The notes: generated by a model from the letters alone, not told the origin. A stretch of DNA of 64,000 bases from Neocallimastix lanati (nom. inval.) (GCA_016946835.1 JACVTC010000044.1:591501-655500), one strand, 5' to 3'; counted from the first letter of the stretch, positions 22,893 to 34,154 are shown. A program made the numbers and translations.

Positions 22893-23508
22893 TATATCTT
22901 CTTTAAAGTATTATATTTAGGAAACAGAGTTATATATAAGGTGGCACAAAATTTTCGTAGCCTTTTTATTATATTTTCGACCTCCACGTATTATATATAC
23001 TCTCTTTATTAGTTTTCACACTATTATTGTAAAGTTTTGCCTTCTCTAAATTAGAGTATCGATACAATAATATGCTATTCTCCTAATAAATTTTCTATTC
23101 TATACGTGCTCTACTCTCTATAATAAAAATCTACTACTCTCTTTCACCTATTCTAATTTATAGTATGTTAACTCAACCTAGAATCTAGTTCCAATAGTGT
23201 GTTGTTAACAAACTATAAACCTATATAACCCTTATTTTTTTTTTTTTTACTAATTTATTTATTTTTATTTATTATTTTATTATTATATTATTATATATAT
23301 ATACATATATATATTTTATTTTTAATTTTAAATTATGAATTTTTATACTAGTTCATACTCTAGTTTTTATTTTTAAATAGTATTATATAATAAATATTAT
23401 TTATCCTTTATTTTAATATTATGAATTTTTATACTAGTTCATACTCTAGTGTTAATAAATAATACTTATTAATAATAATTTAGCTGCCTCTCCGGTTCGA
23501 AGGACCAC
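22657..23508 (-). other. 5' leader of copy 3, with primer-binding site
   Basis: Leader between the outermost 5' LTR and gag. Putative primer site at 23491-23507, one base from the LTR at 23509. T tract of 34 near 22858-22891. Confidence 0.7.
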
Positions 23509-23742
23509 TGATAAATTTTAGAAATTATCTTAATTTTAATATAGAATTAAAAAGTGATAATTTCAATTTATTTTAATAATAACTGTATAAGTTATTTATG
23601 AATTAAAAATGTTTTATTAAAAATAACACTAAAAATTTGGTTTATTAGAACACTTGTTTTCTAATATTTTATTTTATAAATCTTTTATTAAAATTTATTA
23701 AACATTACAAAATTTAAAGTGATTATTAAAATTATAAAATTA

Positions 23743-23776
<34 letters not shown>

Positions 23777-24269
23777 TTTACATGAAATATTTACAAGTAT
23801 TTATATTTTTCTTTAAAATTAAACTATTTATAATTTATAAATAAAAAGAATAATTAAATAAAATAAAAGTAATAAAATTAATAATAAAATAAATATTTAA
23901 TAATAAAATAAATAAATTTGTTTATTATAAAAATAATTAAAAATATTTTGTTATTTAAATTAATAAATTTTGTTATTATAAAATTATTATTTAATTATAA
24001 AATTAATTATAAAAATTATTATAAAACTAATTATTAAAACTAATTATTTTATTTTAAATTTAATCTTAATATTTTTATTTTGAAAAATATATAATATTTC
24101 TTTCATATCTGAGTATTAATGTAATTTTTAAGTGTAATTTATTTGTTTTAATTAATTAATTAATTAATTTTTTTTTTTATTTTATTAAATTATTATTAAA
24201 CTTGGCTAAGGTTAGTTTTGATTTTATGTATAATAAATTTTCAAGATTTATTAATTTTGTTATTTATCA
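23509..24269 (-). repeat. LTR 4 of the array (outer 5' LTR)
   Basis: 761 bases, ending ATTTATCA at 24269. Followed by CAAA (24270-24273), matching the CAAA before LTR 1. Its outer edge is 13 nt from the first base of the mature tRNA-Met, so the element starts transcription pointing away from the tRNA gene. Confidence 0.92.
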
Positions 24270-24282
24270 CAAAAACAAAGAA

Positions 24283-24355
24283 GCGAAGTTGGCGCTGTCG
24301 GCAGCGCGTAAGTCTCATAATCTTAAGGTCGTGAGTTCGAACCTCACACTTCGCA
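24283..24355 (+). tRNA. tRNA-Met (CAT), elongator type, with A14 to T change
   Basis: 73 bases, full cloverleaf: acceptor GCGAAGT/ACTTCGC, D stem GCGC/GCGC, anticodon CAT in a CTCATAA loop, T arm GTGAG-TTCGAAC-CTCAC, discriminator A. The T31-T39 apposition in the anticodon stem is typical of eukaryotic elongator Met tRNAs. Base 14 (24296) is T, whereas the three other copies have A. A14 pairs with U8 in nearly all tRNAs and lies in the internal A box, so folding and transcription may both suffer. T runs downstream could end Pol III transcription. No intron. Confidence 0.95.
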
Positions 24356-24503
24356 TATTGAAATTTTTTTTTATATATTTTTTAATATTTTACATATATA
24401 TATGTATTTTATTATTTTTTTTATTTTTTTTATATTATTTTTTATATTTTTATATTTTTATTTTTATTATTAATTTTATATTTTTTATACTTTCTCATTT
24501 AAA

Positions 24504-24930
24504 ATATAGAAATAATTGGACTGGATAAGATAAATAATAAAAATAATAAAATAAAAAAAATTTTTAAGTTAAACATTTATATCTTCAATTAATAAAATTT
24601 TATTTTTTTTTTTATTAATTTATTATTATTGTTATTTTTTTTATTTGTAGAAAATAATGAAATATTCATATTAACTATTTATTAAAAAAATTTATTTTTT
24701 ACTTTTTTTTTTTAATATTAATTCCTACAAAAGAGTGTAAATACATGAAAATACTTTTTTTGAAAGAAAAGAAAAATCTTTAGAAAAAAAGGTTTTCACT
24801 ACTTATTTAAATAGTAATTCACCTCATCATAATTTTCATTATATATCATAGATTACTTTCTTTTAATCTAGCCCATCACAATAAATTCTAACCTTTTGAT
24901 AAATATCTTATTTCAACTAAAATTCTAAAT
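24504..24930 (+). repeat. tRNA-Met array spacer segment, unit 1
   Basis: Downstream flank conserved with 29704-30124 and, in part, with 36056-36382 and 44834-44930. Landmarks are GAAATAATTGGACTG, TAGAAAATAATGAAAT, CCTACAAAAGAG, TAATTCACCTCATCATAA and AAATTCTAACCTTTT. It shows that the tRNA-Met genes arose as a tandem array with long spacers. Confidence 0.8.
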
Positions 24931-24932
24931 CG

Positions 24933-25219
24933 GGTGTGGGGCATTTCGCCAAATTGCATTTCGCCAAATTGAAAATTATTAAATAAATAAATAAATAAAT
25001 AAATAAAATTAAATATTATTAATATCGCATAAAAACAATTTTAAAAAAAATATATTTTGAATTAATATTTATTTATTTATTCATTTATTTATATAAATAC
25101 TCTACTTGTCGAAATGCAACCTGACGAAAAGCAACTTGGGGAAATGCAACATTTTAATACTACGCCACTTGGCGAAATGCAACCTGGGGAAATGCAATTT
25201 GGGGAAATGCAACTCTCCC
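24933..25219 (+). mobile_element. Small foldback-type DNA transposon (287 bp) with 10-bp duplication
   Basis: Flanked by a perfect 10-base direct repeat TTCTAAATCG (24923-24932 and 25220-25229). The ends are inverted and built of several copies of a 15-16-nt unit, TTGCATTTCGCC at the left and GGCGAAATGCAA or GGGGAAATGCAA at the right, around an AT-rich core with an (AAAT)n run. No coding capacity. The size of the duplication suggests a Mutator-like or Foldback-like transposase acting in trans. Confidence 0.8.
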
Positions 25220-25229
25220 TTCTAAATCG

Positions 25230-26183
25230 TAAGAAATATTAATTATTTATTAATAATTATATTTCTTTATAATTATTGATAATAATTATAAATTTATTTA
25301 AATCACAGCCAATTCATACATTGAATTATTATCAAATTTATTAATATTATAATTATTCATACACTTAAATAATATTAGAAGATTTAATTAAATAATTATT
25401 ATTTATACACTTATTAATATTAACAATTTATTTAAATTATTCATTTAATTATTAATTTAATGTAAAGCATTACTTTTATTTATTTTTACATTGTACATTC
25501 AAAGGAATAATTAATAAGTTTCTATATTTGTATAATTTTATATTTTAGTTTAAAAGATAGTGTTATATTTATAAGCTTATATTAGATTTTAATGATATTT
25601 AGAAAATTAGATAAATTTAGATCAGATTCGGTTATTATTTATTTTTCCTTTTATTTGATGATCTAAATTAAAAAATAGAAAATCGGTATTTAAGGTTTTA
25701 TCCAAATATTATAATATATTTGGTTTTACTTATAATATACGATGATCAATATGAATAGAATATTGATCGAAACTTATCTAGTTTTTTCTTCTAGTCTTTT
25801 TCTAGATAAGAGATTTGTTAAGATTAGAAAACCTTTTTTTTATTTAACCTTAATTTTATAAAAAAATATAAATAACGCTCTTGAGTTCTCTTTAAGAAAT
25901 CAAGAGTTATTATTATAAAAAGCATAGTTATAATAATAACAATTTATATTTTTAACTTTAATAAATTAATAAAAGAATTCTATTTTAAAAAACATATTTT
26001 AAAAACCAGATTTAAATTAACATATCTTCTTTCTTGTTACGCGCGTTATTATTATAATTAAATTTATAATAAACTCTAAAAGGTATAAATTTTATTTTAT
26101 TTTATTTTTCACAACTTAATGAATTAATCGTTAAGTTGTAGTTAATAATTCTGTTTTGAGTTAGTTCTTAATAGAATTATTAC
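25230..26183 (+). repeat. Family A repeat, full-length copy with 5-bp duplication
   Basis: 954 bases from TAAGAAAT to ATTAC, flanked by AATCG on both sides (25225-25229, 26184-26188), which fixes the ends of the family. Stem-loops as in the copy at 1964, with AATTTAGATCA (25614-25624) facing TGATCTAAATT (25659-25669) and a terminal stem TAATAATTCT (26143-26152) with AGAATTATTA (26173-26182). Confidence 0.82.
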
Positions 26184-26188
26184 AATCG

Positions 26189-27436
26189 AATGTTATGGTT
26201 CGAGTTTATTAGAAATATTTTTATTAATTATTTATTTTTTTGTTTTTTTCGGTCTACATTTTAATTATTGAAAAACTTCACTTATTTATACTTTTTGAAA
26301 AAAATAAATATGTAAAGCCTTTCTACATTTTATCATCATATTTAAAAAAAATAATTTACTATTACTAATTACTTCAAATTTAATATTAATTTAAATTAAC
26401 TAATTCATAAGCATTTTTATTTTAATAAATTTTGTTTTTTTAATTTTATATTATTTTTCATATACTAAAACTAAATTATTTAATATATACGAAAAGAAAC
26501 AAATAAAATTTAAAAAGATTTTACAGAAAAATAAAGTTATTTTAATCAAGAATATAAATTTAAAAACTATAATATATTTAATATTTATTATTAATCAATT
26601 AAGATTTGATTTTATTTGTGGGGAATAAAAATATTAAATAATCAATTTAAAAATAAAATAAAATACTAAAAAGAATACAATTTTAATATTGATACAAATA
26701 TAATAATATATTTGAAAATAAAAATAAAATATTAATATTGATAATAAACACTTTAATAAAATAATAAAATTTAAGGTTATATTATAGATATTGATATTAA
26801 TAATAAAAATATAGAATTATTGATAATATTTTAGTAACTTTTTAATAAAAATAAAAAAAAATATATATATATTTATAAAATATTTTAGTATAGAAAATAT
26901 AGTAAAGTAATATTAAGTAAAGAACAATATAATGGATTCTAAAGTACGTTAAAGTTTTGAGATAATTTGGTGTTAACGATTAGGTCAAGATGCCAAATAA
27001 TAGTAACTAATTAATAATTTAAATTTACTATTATTTAAAATATATTGTTATTAGTAAATTTTATTATTAAGTTTTTATTTAAAATATATATTTTATTTAA
27101 TCTTAATAATATTTTATTACATTATTATTTTATATAATTATTACTATAATTTAAATTACAATAATCCTACAAAGGATTAATCAAAAGATTTAAGCATGTA
27201 ATTATATAAATTAATTAATTATTAAAATATTAATTATTAATATGAATATGTAATAATATTAATATAAGTTTGATATTGATAATATAAAATAAGATAATAA
27301 TATAAATATTTAATATAAATAAAATATAAGAATCTAATATAGCTAAATATTATATTTTATAATTAAAATATAATATGTAAAGATTTTGATAATAAATTAA
27401 TATAGAAATTAATTTAATATTGATATAAAACAAATA
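26189..27436. other. AT-rich spacer with weak repeat similarity
   Basis: No gene seen. The stretch 26270-26640 shares scattered landmarks (TGTAAAGCC, a region around TTTACAGAAAAATA) with 28960-29230 and may be an old LTR. 27160-27430 resembles 34360-34640. Confidence 0.4.
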
Positions 27437-27500
27437 TGTGTAGTAACATATATATATATTTAATAATAATTATTAAATATTAAATTTATATCTTTTTGAT
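27437..27500 (+). repeat. Family C repeat, left-end fragment
   Basis: TGTGTAGTAACAT start and TTTATATCTTTTTGATAAT end match 34650-34663 and 35200-35222, without the intervening part. Abuts the pol relic that follows. Confidence 0.6.
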
Positions 27501-27705
27501 AATGATCAGGCTTATTGATAGAAATAAACTCGATCCTTACTTCTATGGACCTTTCAAAATAGTAAACAAACAAAAATTTAATACACTAGTATTGGAGGAC
27601 CCATCAACAGGAAAACTTTTAAAAAGAAATGTACATATCAAAAACGTTTACACTTACGTCTTACAAGAAAATAACATAACTTCAAGGGACGAAGTTAACT
27701 CTTAA
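27496..27705 (+). pseudogene. Ty3/gypsy integrase C-terminus, truncated relic
   Basis: The frame encodes the last 69 or so residues of a Pol close to that of the tandem array (same FYGP, NKQKFNT, TGKLL and TSRDEV blocks, with substitutions). Everything upstream is missing, cut at a family C repeat fragment. The stop at 27703-27705 lies 12 bases before the following LTR, the same spacing as in the intact elements, so this is the 3' end of an older member of the same family. Confidence 0.88.
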
Positions 27706-27717
27706 GGGCTGACGAAT

Positions 27718-28781
27718 TGATGAAGAATGAAATTATAAAATCAAATATTATAACAAAATTTATTTAAAAAATAAATTTTAACCTTAAATAAGATTAAATT
27801 ATCTGAACCTTAAATAATTCTGCTTTAATAAAATTAAAATTAAAAATTAATCATGATCTTCTAGAAAAATTGTGTTTCTAGAAAAAAATTATAATAACTT
27901 TAAAAGATAACTTTTAATAATCTTATTTTTATCAACGATATAATTTCTTTATTTTCTTTATTGTTATTCTTTTACTTCTTTATTAATCCTTTATTTCTAT
28001 AATAAAATATAATTATTCTTTTATTTCTTTTAACATAATATATTTATTCTTTTATTTCTTTTCTTACTAAAATTATAAATACCTTAAATTCGCGTAAAAT
28101 TATAAATACTTGTAAATATTTCTTTTAATTATTCTTCGTTGTTATTAAATTATTAAATTAATAAAATAATAAATAATAACCAAAATAAACAAATAAAATA
28201 AATTATATAATTATTTAATAAAAATTAATAAGGATAAAAAAATAATTATTTTACATTATAATTAAATAAATAATAAAATAAAATAACTTAATAAAATTAT
28301 AGATTTTAGCTATAATTTAGAATAGTTTAGAAATATTAGAATAGATTAATAGTAAAAATAATTTATTCTATAAAATTATTATAATAAATAATTAATAATT
28401 AATAAAAATTTATTTTATATGAAATTATTATAAATAAAGTTAATAATAAAAATTTAATAGTAAAAATTTAATAAAATATGAAAATTGATAATTCATTTAA
28501 TGTATAATTAAATAATTATTAATTTAGTTAAGAAAAATAATTTATAATTATTAGAATAGTTATTAAACTAGGAAATAATAATAAATAATAATAAATAATA
28601 ATAAAAAGTAATAAATAATAACAAATAATAAAAAAAAGTAATAAATAATAACAAATAATAATAAGTAATAATAAATATTCATGGATAATAATTAATAAAT
28701 AATAGCGTATAAAATAATTTTGATAAGCAATTACCACTTTTAGGACAATTTCTAAATTAACGTAATTATTACATTTTATCA
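27718..28781 (+). repeat. Diverged 3' LTR of the pol relic
   Basis: Begins TGATGAAG directly after the purine stretch GACGAAT and ends near TTTATCA (28775-28781), as in the intact LTRs read in the same sense. Internal similarity is patchy. At about 1064 bases it is longer than 761, partly through an (AATAATA)n expansion at 28566-28680. Ends approximate. Confidence 0.55.
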
Positions 28782-29577
28782 ACAAATGGTATGGTTCATA
28801 TAATTTTAGGAATATAATAATAATTAACACAAATAATAAAATTACAATAAAAAAAAATAATTTGTTTTAAAATCAATATTTATTTATTTAAATTTATAAA
28901 AGAAAAATAATAATATAATTATTTATTTAATAAAAAGAAAGTTATTGATTATATTTTATTTCACTAAAAATTACATGTATTTATAATTTTTTATCAAATT
29001 AAAATTTGTAAAGCCTAACTATTTTTTTTAATAAACTAATTACTAATTATTTTTATAAATAAAACATTTAAATTGAAATTGAATTATTATTTTAGTTAAT
29101 AATATTATTGTTATAAATAGTAGTTATATATTATTGAATTATTAATTATTTAATAATAGTTTAATACTAATATATATAAAATAAAAATAAAGAGATTATA
29201 CAGAATATTTTATTGTGGTTTAGTTAAATTTAGTAATTAAAAATAAATTTAAATTGATAACGAAAATTTTAATAACTAATTAAATAGATTTGATTATTTT
29301 CAATATAACATAATACAAAAGAAATATAATATTAATATATTAAGTGGGCAAGGACAATATTCTTGGCTAAAGATTTTTAATACATTATATGGAATCGGAT
29401 CGATAATTCAAAAAGGAATTATAAGTTAATTAGTGATTTATTAACTTAAGATTTCTATTTAGTAATATTTGAAGAATATTGGAAAGTTCCAATTATATAG
29501 AATAGAATAATCTATAAGGTTAGAATAATTTATATTATTCTAGCACAATTAGTATTATTTGTTCATTCTGTATTACA
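28782..29577. other. AT-rich stretch upstream of second tRNA-Met, probable old LTR
   Basis: No gene. Ends with TATTACA 14 nt before the tRNA, and shares landmarks with 26270-26640. TAAAATTCTAA follows at 29578-29588 and also occurs at 24918-24928 at the end of the unit 1 spacer, suggesting that the DNA between is inserted material. Confidence 0.4.
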
Positions 29578-29591
29578 TAAAATTCTAAGGA

Positions 29592-29664
29592 GCGAAGTTG
29601 GCGCAGTCGGCAGCGCGTAAGTCTCATAATCTTAAGGTCGTGAGTTCGAACCTCACACTTCGCA
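29592..29664 (+). tRNA. tRNA-Met (CAT), elongator type
   Basis: 73 bases, anticodon CAT, A14 intact, A box TGGCGCAGTCGG and B box GAGTTCGAACC in place. Terminator candidate TTTTT at 29667-29671. Otherwise identical to the other three copies. Confidence 0.96.
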
Positions 29665-29703
29665 TATTTTTGTTTTAATTTTCTTTTTATATTTTTTCAA
29701 TTA

Positions 29704-30124
29704 ATATATAGAAATAATTGGACTGAATAGGATAAAAAAAAATTTTTTTTTTTTAATTTTTTTTTTTATTTAAGTCAAACATTTAAATCTTCGAATAATA
29801 AAAATTTTATTTTATTTTTTTTATTAATTTATTATTATTATTTTTTTTTATTTATAGAAAATAATGAAATATATATTAAAAAAGTAATTTTTTGCCTATA
29901 TTTTTTTAATATTAATTCCTACAAAAGAGCGTAAATACATGTATATACTTTTTTTTTGAAAGCATAGAAAATCCTTAAAAAAAAAGGTTTTTACTACTAA
30001 TTTAAATAGTAATTCACCTCATCATAATCTTCATCATATATCATAGATTACTTTTTTTTAATCTAACTCATCAAAGTAAATTCTAATCTTTTTAGACAAA
30101 TATTTTATTCAACTAAAATACTAA
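29704..30124 (+). repeat. tRNA-Met array spacer segment, unit 2
   Basis: Close match to 24504-24930 over its whole length, with small insertions and deletions. Confidence 0.8.
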
Positions 30125-31057
30125 ATAGAAATGGGGCAAGTTGCTCTATTATATGTAAAATTTTATATTCTTAGATAAATAATAATTTCATTTTATTTGT
30201 ATTAATTTTCCTAAAAGTTTTTCTTTTGTAAATTTTCCTATTTATATATGTTTTTCAAATTTTACTTTAATAGTTTTATACTATTTAATTATTTTCCTAA
30301 TTTTATTTTTAATTTTTATATAATTTAATTAATAATATAAATTGAATATTTAATATATTTTAACTAAATATACTTTAAAAATAATTAACAATAATTATTT
30401 TAAATATATATTATTTAGAAATATTAGTGATTTAAAATTATTTAATTAATTAATTTATTATTTACATAAATAAAAATACTAATTTTTAATTAAAAATATA
30501 CTTTAATTTAATAATTTAATTGTTTGTTAAATATCTATCATTATTTAATTACTTATTCATATAAACTAATTTAATATAAATTTAAATAACTTATTTTTTT
30601 TATTTTTGATTAAGTTATTTCTTAAATTCAAGAATTTCTTATTTTTCTGAACGTAACGTTCCACGAAATGTTACAAATAGCATGAATTTCAGAATATAGG
30701 TATAATTTAATTAATATTACTAATAATGATTATTCTTTAAAATATTTAAATTCGTAAATAAATTTTTATTTATTACGAATTATTAACTTCAATTATTTTT
30801 TCTAAAAATTTTAAATTTCACACATTCGAAATCTCAATTTCACTAGATTCCGATTTTAATCAAATTCTATCTATTTTTTAAATTTTACAAAAACTGTTTT
30901 ATTAATTTTTTTTATTTATTACATTTTTAAAATACGTCTTAAAATACAATTTTCATTTAACTATATTTAGTTTAATTTTTATTTTTACAATTTTTGTTAT
31001 TAATTAATTTTTTTTTATATATTATTAAATTTTAAATTTTTTAATTGGTCTTGTACC
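30125..31057 (-). repeat. Probable 3' LTR of the deleted element at 31058-32587
   Basis: AT-rich, ends TTGTACCA at 31057 (TGGTACAA in the element's sense), directly after a polypurine tract AGGAGGAGG (minus strand, about 31061-31069). Left end not defined. Contains AACGTAACGTT near 30650. No open frame. Confidence 0.5.
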
Positions 31058-32587
31058 AAGACCTCCTCCTAAGCTTAGACTTTGTCCTTTGAAGTCTATT
31101 TAGTGAAATAGGGCACTGTATTCTTCTTATGAAAATTTCTTTCCATTATCTCGCCAGTTTCAAGGTCACATAAGGTGACTATGTTAAATTCCGTCTTTAT
31201 AACCTTGAGAAGACCTATGAAGAAAGGATTTAACTTCTTTCGATTTAGATAGCGGACTAGTACAAGGTCGCCGCTTCTATAATTATTCTTCATTCTTTAA
31301 CTTGTTGTCTTCTATCCTTCCATAAGGCATTGGCATGTTCGATATTTTCTATGGCCTTTTGAATCCATTTCTGATGTTTAATAAATTCTATGTAAAACTT
31401 CTTCTTAACTCTCTCCAGGACTCTTCCTATCAATACTCACCAAAAGTTCGAATGATTGTTTTTCACGTCTTCAATACATTTAACTCAAAGTTAGAGAACC
31501 TCGTCTTTTCACTTTTCGCCGTTCTCAAAGCCCATAGAGCCGAAAGAACTAATTCATCCCATTGTCTTTCTTTTTCACTTAATGATCATAGGTACTTACC
31601 TATTTCCTTGTTGAGGTTTTCTACTTTTCCATTAGTTTCGGGGTAATAAGGGGTAGCTGGTAAAATATAAAATTCATATATGTCGAGAAGTCCTTTTGTT
31701 TGTGCTTAAATGAATTGAGGACCTTTGTCTGTGATTAATAACTCTTGTATACCATGACTACTAAATACAATAGATAGAAACTTAATAATATCTTTTGATT
31801 CTATTCTCTTAAGAGGTTCGGCCTCGACCCATCCAGTGAAATAGTCAACAAGAACTACTATATACTGATTATTATTATCTGTAAAATATAAGGGACCTAT
31901 TAAATCAAGACCAACTCTGAAGAATAGATCTTCAGCTGGAGTCGCATAGTGTTCAGAATTCTTTGGAAAGGGGCGTGGGAGAAATAATTGACATTTAGGA
32001 CAAGTTTTCACCATTAAATTAACGTCTTTCGGTCCTACCAGTAGTAATTTCTTCTTAAACGGTCATAAGTTTTTAGAAAGCCCTCATGTCTAACCTGACG
32101 AGCCTTTAAAAGCTGTTTATTTTTATGAACTTCATTCTTGATAACTTTTCTCATATTTACACCTTCCTTATAGTATTCTTGAACATCAATTTGAATAAAT
32201 TTTGAATTTATATAGTTATCCATTAAAGAGGTAGCGGAGGAAACTCTAACTTCTTCTGAGTCTTTTGTACGTAGTAGTCTAGACAGTAAGTCTACAATTA
32301 CATTCTTCTTTCCTTCTTCGTACTATACCTTAATTTTTAATTGACTAAATTCTAAGATCCAGTTAGTTAATTGTCTGTCAGTAGGTTCTTTATTTTTGAA
32401 TATTCCCAATAAAGGTTTATGATCTTATATCTCTTGAAGTCTCACCCATATTCTTAAGTTAATAGCCCAACTTTGAACATCTTGATTAGTGAGATCCAGA
32501 TTAGTGATATCTCGGAGTTGTTTTTTTTAATTCCTTGAAATCCATCTTGGTTCCAGTTCCATTTCCATTTCCATTTCCAGTAGTCAT
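31058..32587 (-). pseudogene. Ty3/gypsy gag-pol relic with internal deletion
   Basis: The minus strand reads gag start, then RNase H end, then integrase. The putative gag ATG is at 32585-32587, followed by a short (GN)n run. About 150 bases later the frame passes directly into RNase H (DHKPLLG block near 32425), so the rest of gag, protease and RT are missing. The integrase follows with its zinc finger near 31990-32110, a CPKC motif, the core near 31700-31930, and the C-terminus at 31096-31293. In-frame stops interrupt it (for example just after the DKGPQF block near 31707) and there are frameshifts. Related to the tandem-array family but older. Confidence 0.85.
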
Positions 32588-33248
32588 CGATAAAGTTCTT
32601 CAGTAAAAATAAAATGTTTTTAATAACTAAGAAGACTCTTCTTCTTCGAAAAATAAAATGTTAAAATGATTTTATATAAAATAATATTAACGGTTATGAA
32701 TATTCCCCAATATCTCCACCATATAATATGTTATGGTTCTATGGGAATATTCAATTTTTATTAATTAATAAATGATTTTTATTTTTTTTTTTTTATCATT
32801 AATAATCTTCTTTATTTAGTTATTTTATTTACTTTTAATATATATTATTTAATTTAAACTTTTATACTATTTATTTAATTAAAACTATTTTAAATATAAT
32901 TAAGAATTTTTAACTATAATAATATTATATAATTGTTTAGTTGTTTAAAATAAATTATCAATTAAAAATAAATTCGAATAATAATAATTATAAATAATAC
33001 TAAAAATTATTTGAGTATAAAAAAATAATTATTTAATTTTAATATTATAAATAATTATTATATAAATATTCGTTTAATAATATATTTTAATTTTTAAAAG
33101 TCATTTAACTATTTAATATAATTTATAAAATTTAATATAATTTAATATTTAAGGAAATTTACTATTAATCTAATCTAATTAAAACTATAATTAATAAAGG
33201 TTAAAACCAGTTAAGAATAACATCTTTTTAGGTTTATCCTTTAACAAA
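32588..33248. other. AT-rich flank of the relic, 5' side
   Basis: Likely the leader and 5' LTR of the preceding relic. ATCTCCACCA at 32712-32721 (TGGTGGAGAT in sense) could be its primer site. Nothing else identified. Confidence 0.35.
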
Positions 33249-34154
33249 ATTTAAGAAATAATAATTATTTATTAATAAATAATTAATATTTCTTAGTCTT
33301 TATAATTATTGATAATAATTATAAATTTATTTAAATTATTATTATTGTATACATTGAAATATTATATTTAAATTTATTAAAAAATATAATTTTTATATAT
33401 TGAATTAATATTAGGAAATTTATTTAAATAATTATTATATATGTATTTATTAATATTATCAATTTATTTAGTTATTCATTTAATTATTAATTTAATGTAA
33501 ATATTACTTTTATTTATTTTTTACATTGTACATTTAAAAGAATAATTAATAAGTTTCTGTATTTTCTATAATTTTATATTTTAGTTTAAAGATACTTTAA
33601 TGTTAATAAGCTTAAATGTGATTTAAATTAAAATTTAGAAAATCGGTATTTTAAGGTTTTATCCAAATATATAATTATATATTTTGTTTTTACTTAATAT
33701 ATACGATGATCGATATGAATAGAATATCGATCAAAACTTATCTAGTTTTTTCTTTTAATCTTTTTCTAAATAAGATATTTATTTAAGATTAGAAAACCCT
33801 TTTTATTTAATCTTATTTTAATAAAAAAATATAAATAAGACTCTTAAGTTCTCTTTATGAAATCAAGAGTTATTATTATAAAAACATAGTTATTATAATA
33901 ATAATAATAATAATTTATATTTCATTTTTAACTTTAATAAAATAATAAAAAAACTTTTTAATAAACATATTTTACAATTAAATTTAAAAAAACATTTTTT
34001 TACTCTTGGAAACATTACTATTATTATAATTAATTTTATAATAAACTCAGTAAAGGTATAATTTTATTTTATTTTATTTTCTTAACTTGATGAATTAGTC
34101 GTTAAGTTATATGTTAAAATTAAGATATAAAATAGCTTTATAATTAATAACGTT
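33249..34154 (+). repeat. Family A repeat, third near full-length copy
   Basis: Starts TAAGAAATAATAATTA with its facing arm and the TTTATAATTATT/AATAATTATAAA stem, and keeps the GATCGATAT/ATATCGATC hairpin near 33708-33732. The CTTATCTAG stem and the right-end hairpins are partly decayed, and no duplication is visible. Confidence 0.7.

Larger units (their letters stand above)
4355..24269 (-). mobile_element. Tandem array of three Ty3/gypsy retrotransposons sharing four LTRs
   Basis: Order on the plus strand: LTR (4355-5115), internal (5116-10739), LTR (10740-11500), internal (11501-17123), LTR (17124-17884), internal (17885-23508), LTR (23509-24269). Repeat period is 6385 or 6384 bases. I found two differences among the internal copies: a poly-T tract of 34, 33 and 34, and one substitution in the third copy (T at 21554 where the first has C at 8785), silent in pol. 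The whole array is flanked by a 4-base direct repeat, CAAA at 4351-4354 and 24270-24273, as if one insertion had been amplified. It ends 13 nt upstream of a tRNA-Met gene and is transcribed away from it. Confidence 0.93.

Noticed and set aside
24202-24528. 108-codon frame running through an LTR end and tRNA-Met
   Set aside because: It crosses the LTR edge and a tRNA gene, so it is accidental.
27718-28781. A complete second copy of the tandem family at 27496-28781
   Set aside because: Only the last part of pol and one LTR-like region exist; the 5' part is missing.
28528-28830. 100-codon minus-strand frame
   Set aside because: Composed of AT-repeat expansion inside a decayed LTR.
30640-30690. 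Start of a gene at the GC-richer AACGTAACGTT region
   Set aside because: No open frame or RNA structure beyond the short palindrome; more likely part of an LTR.
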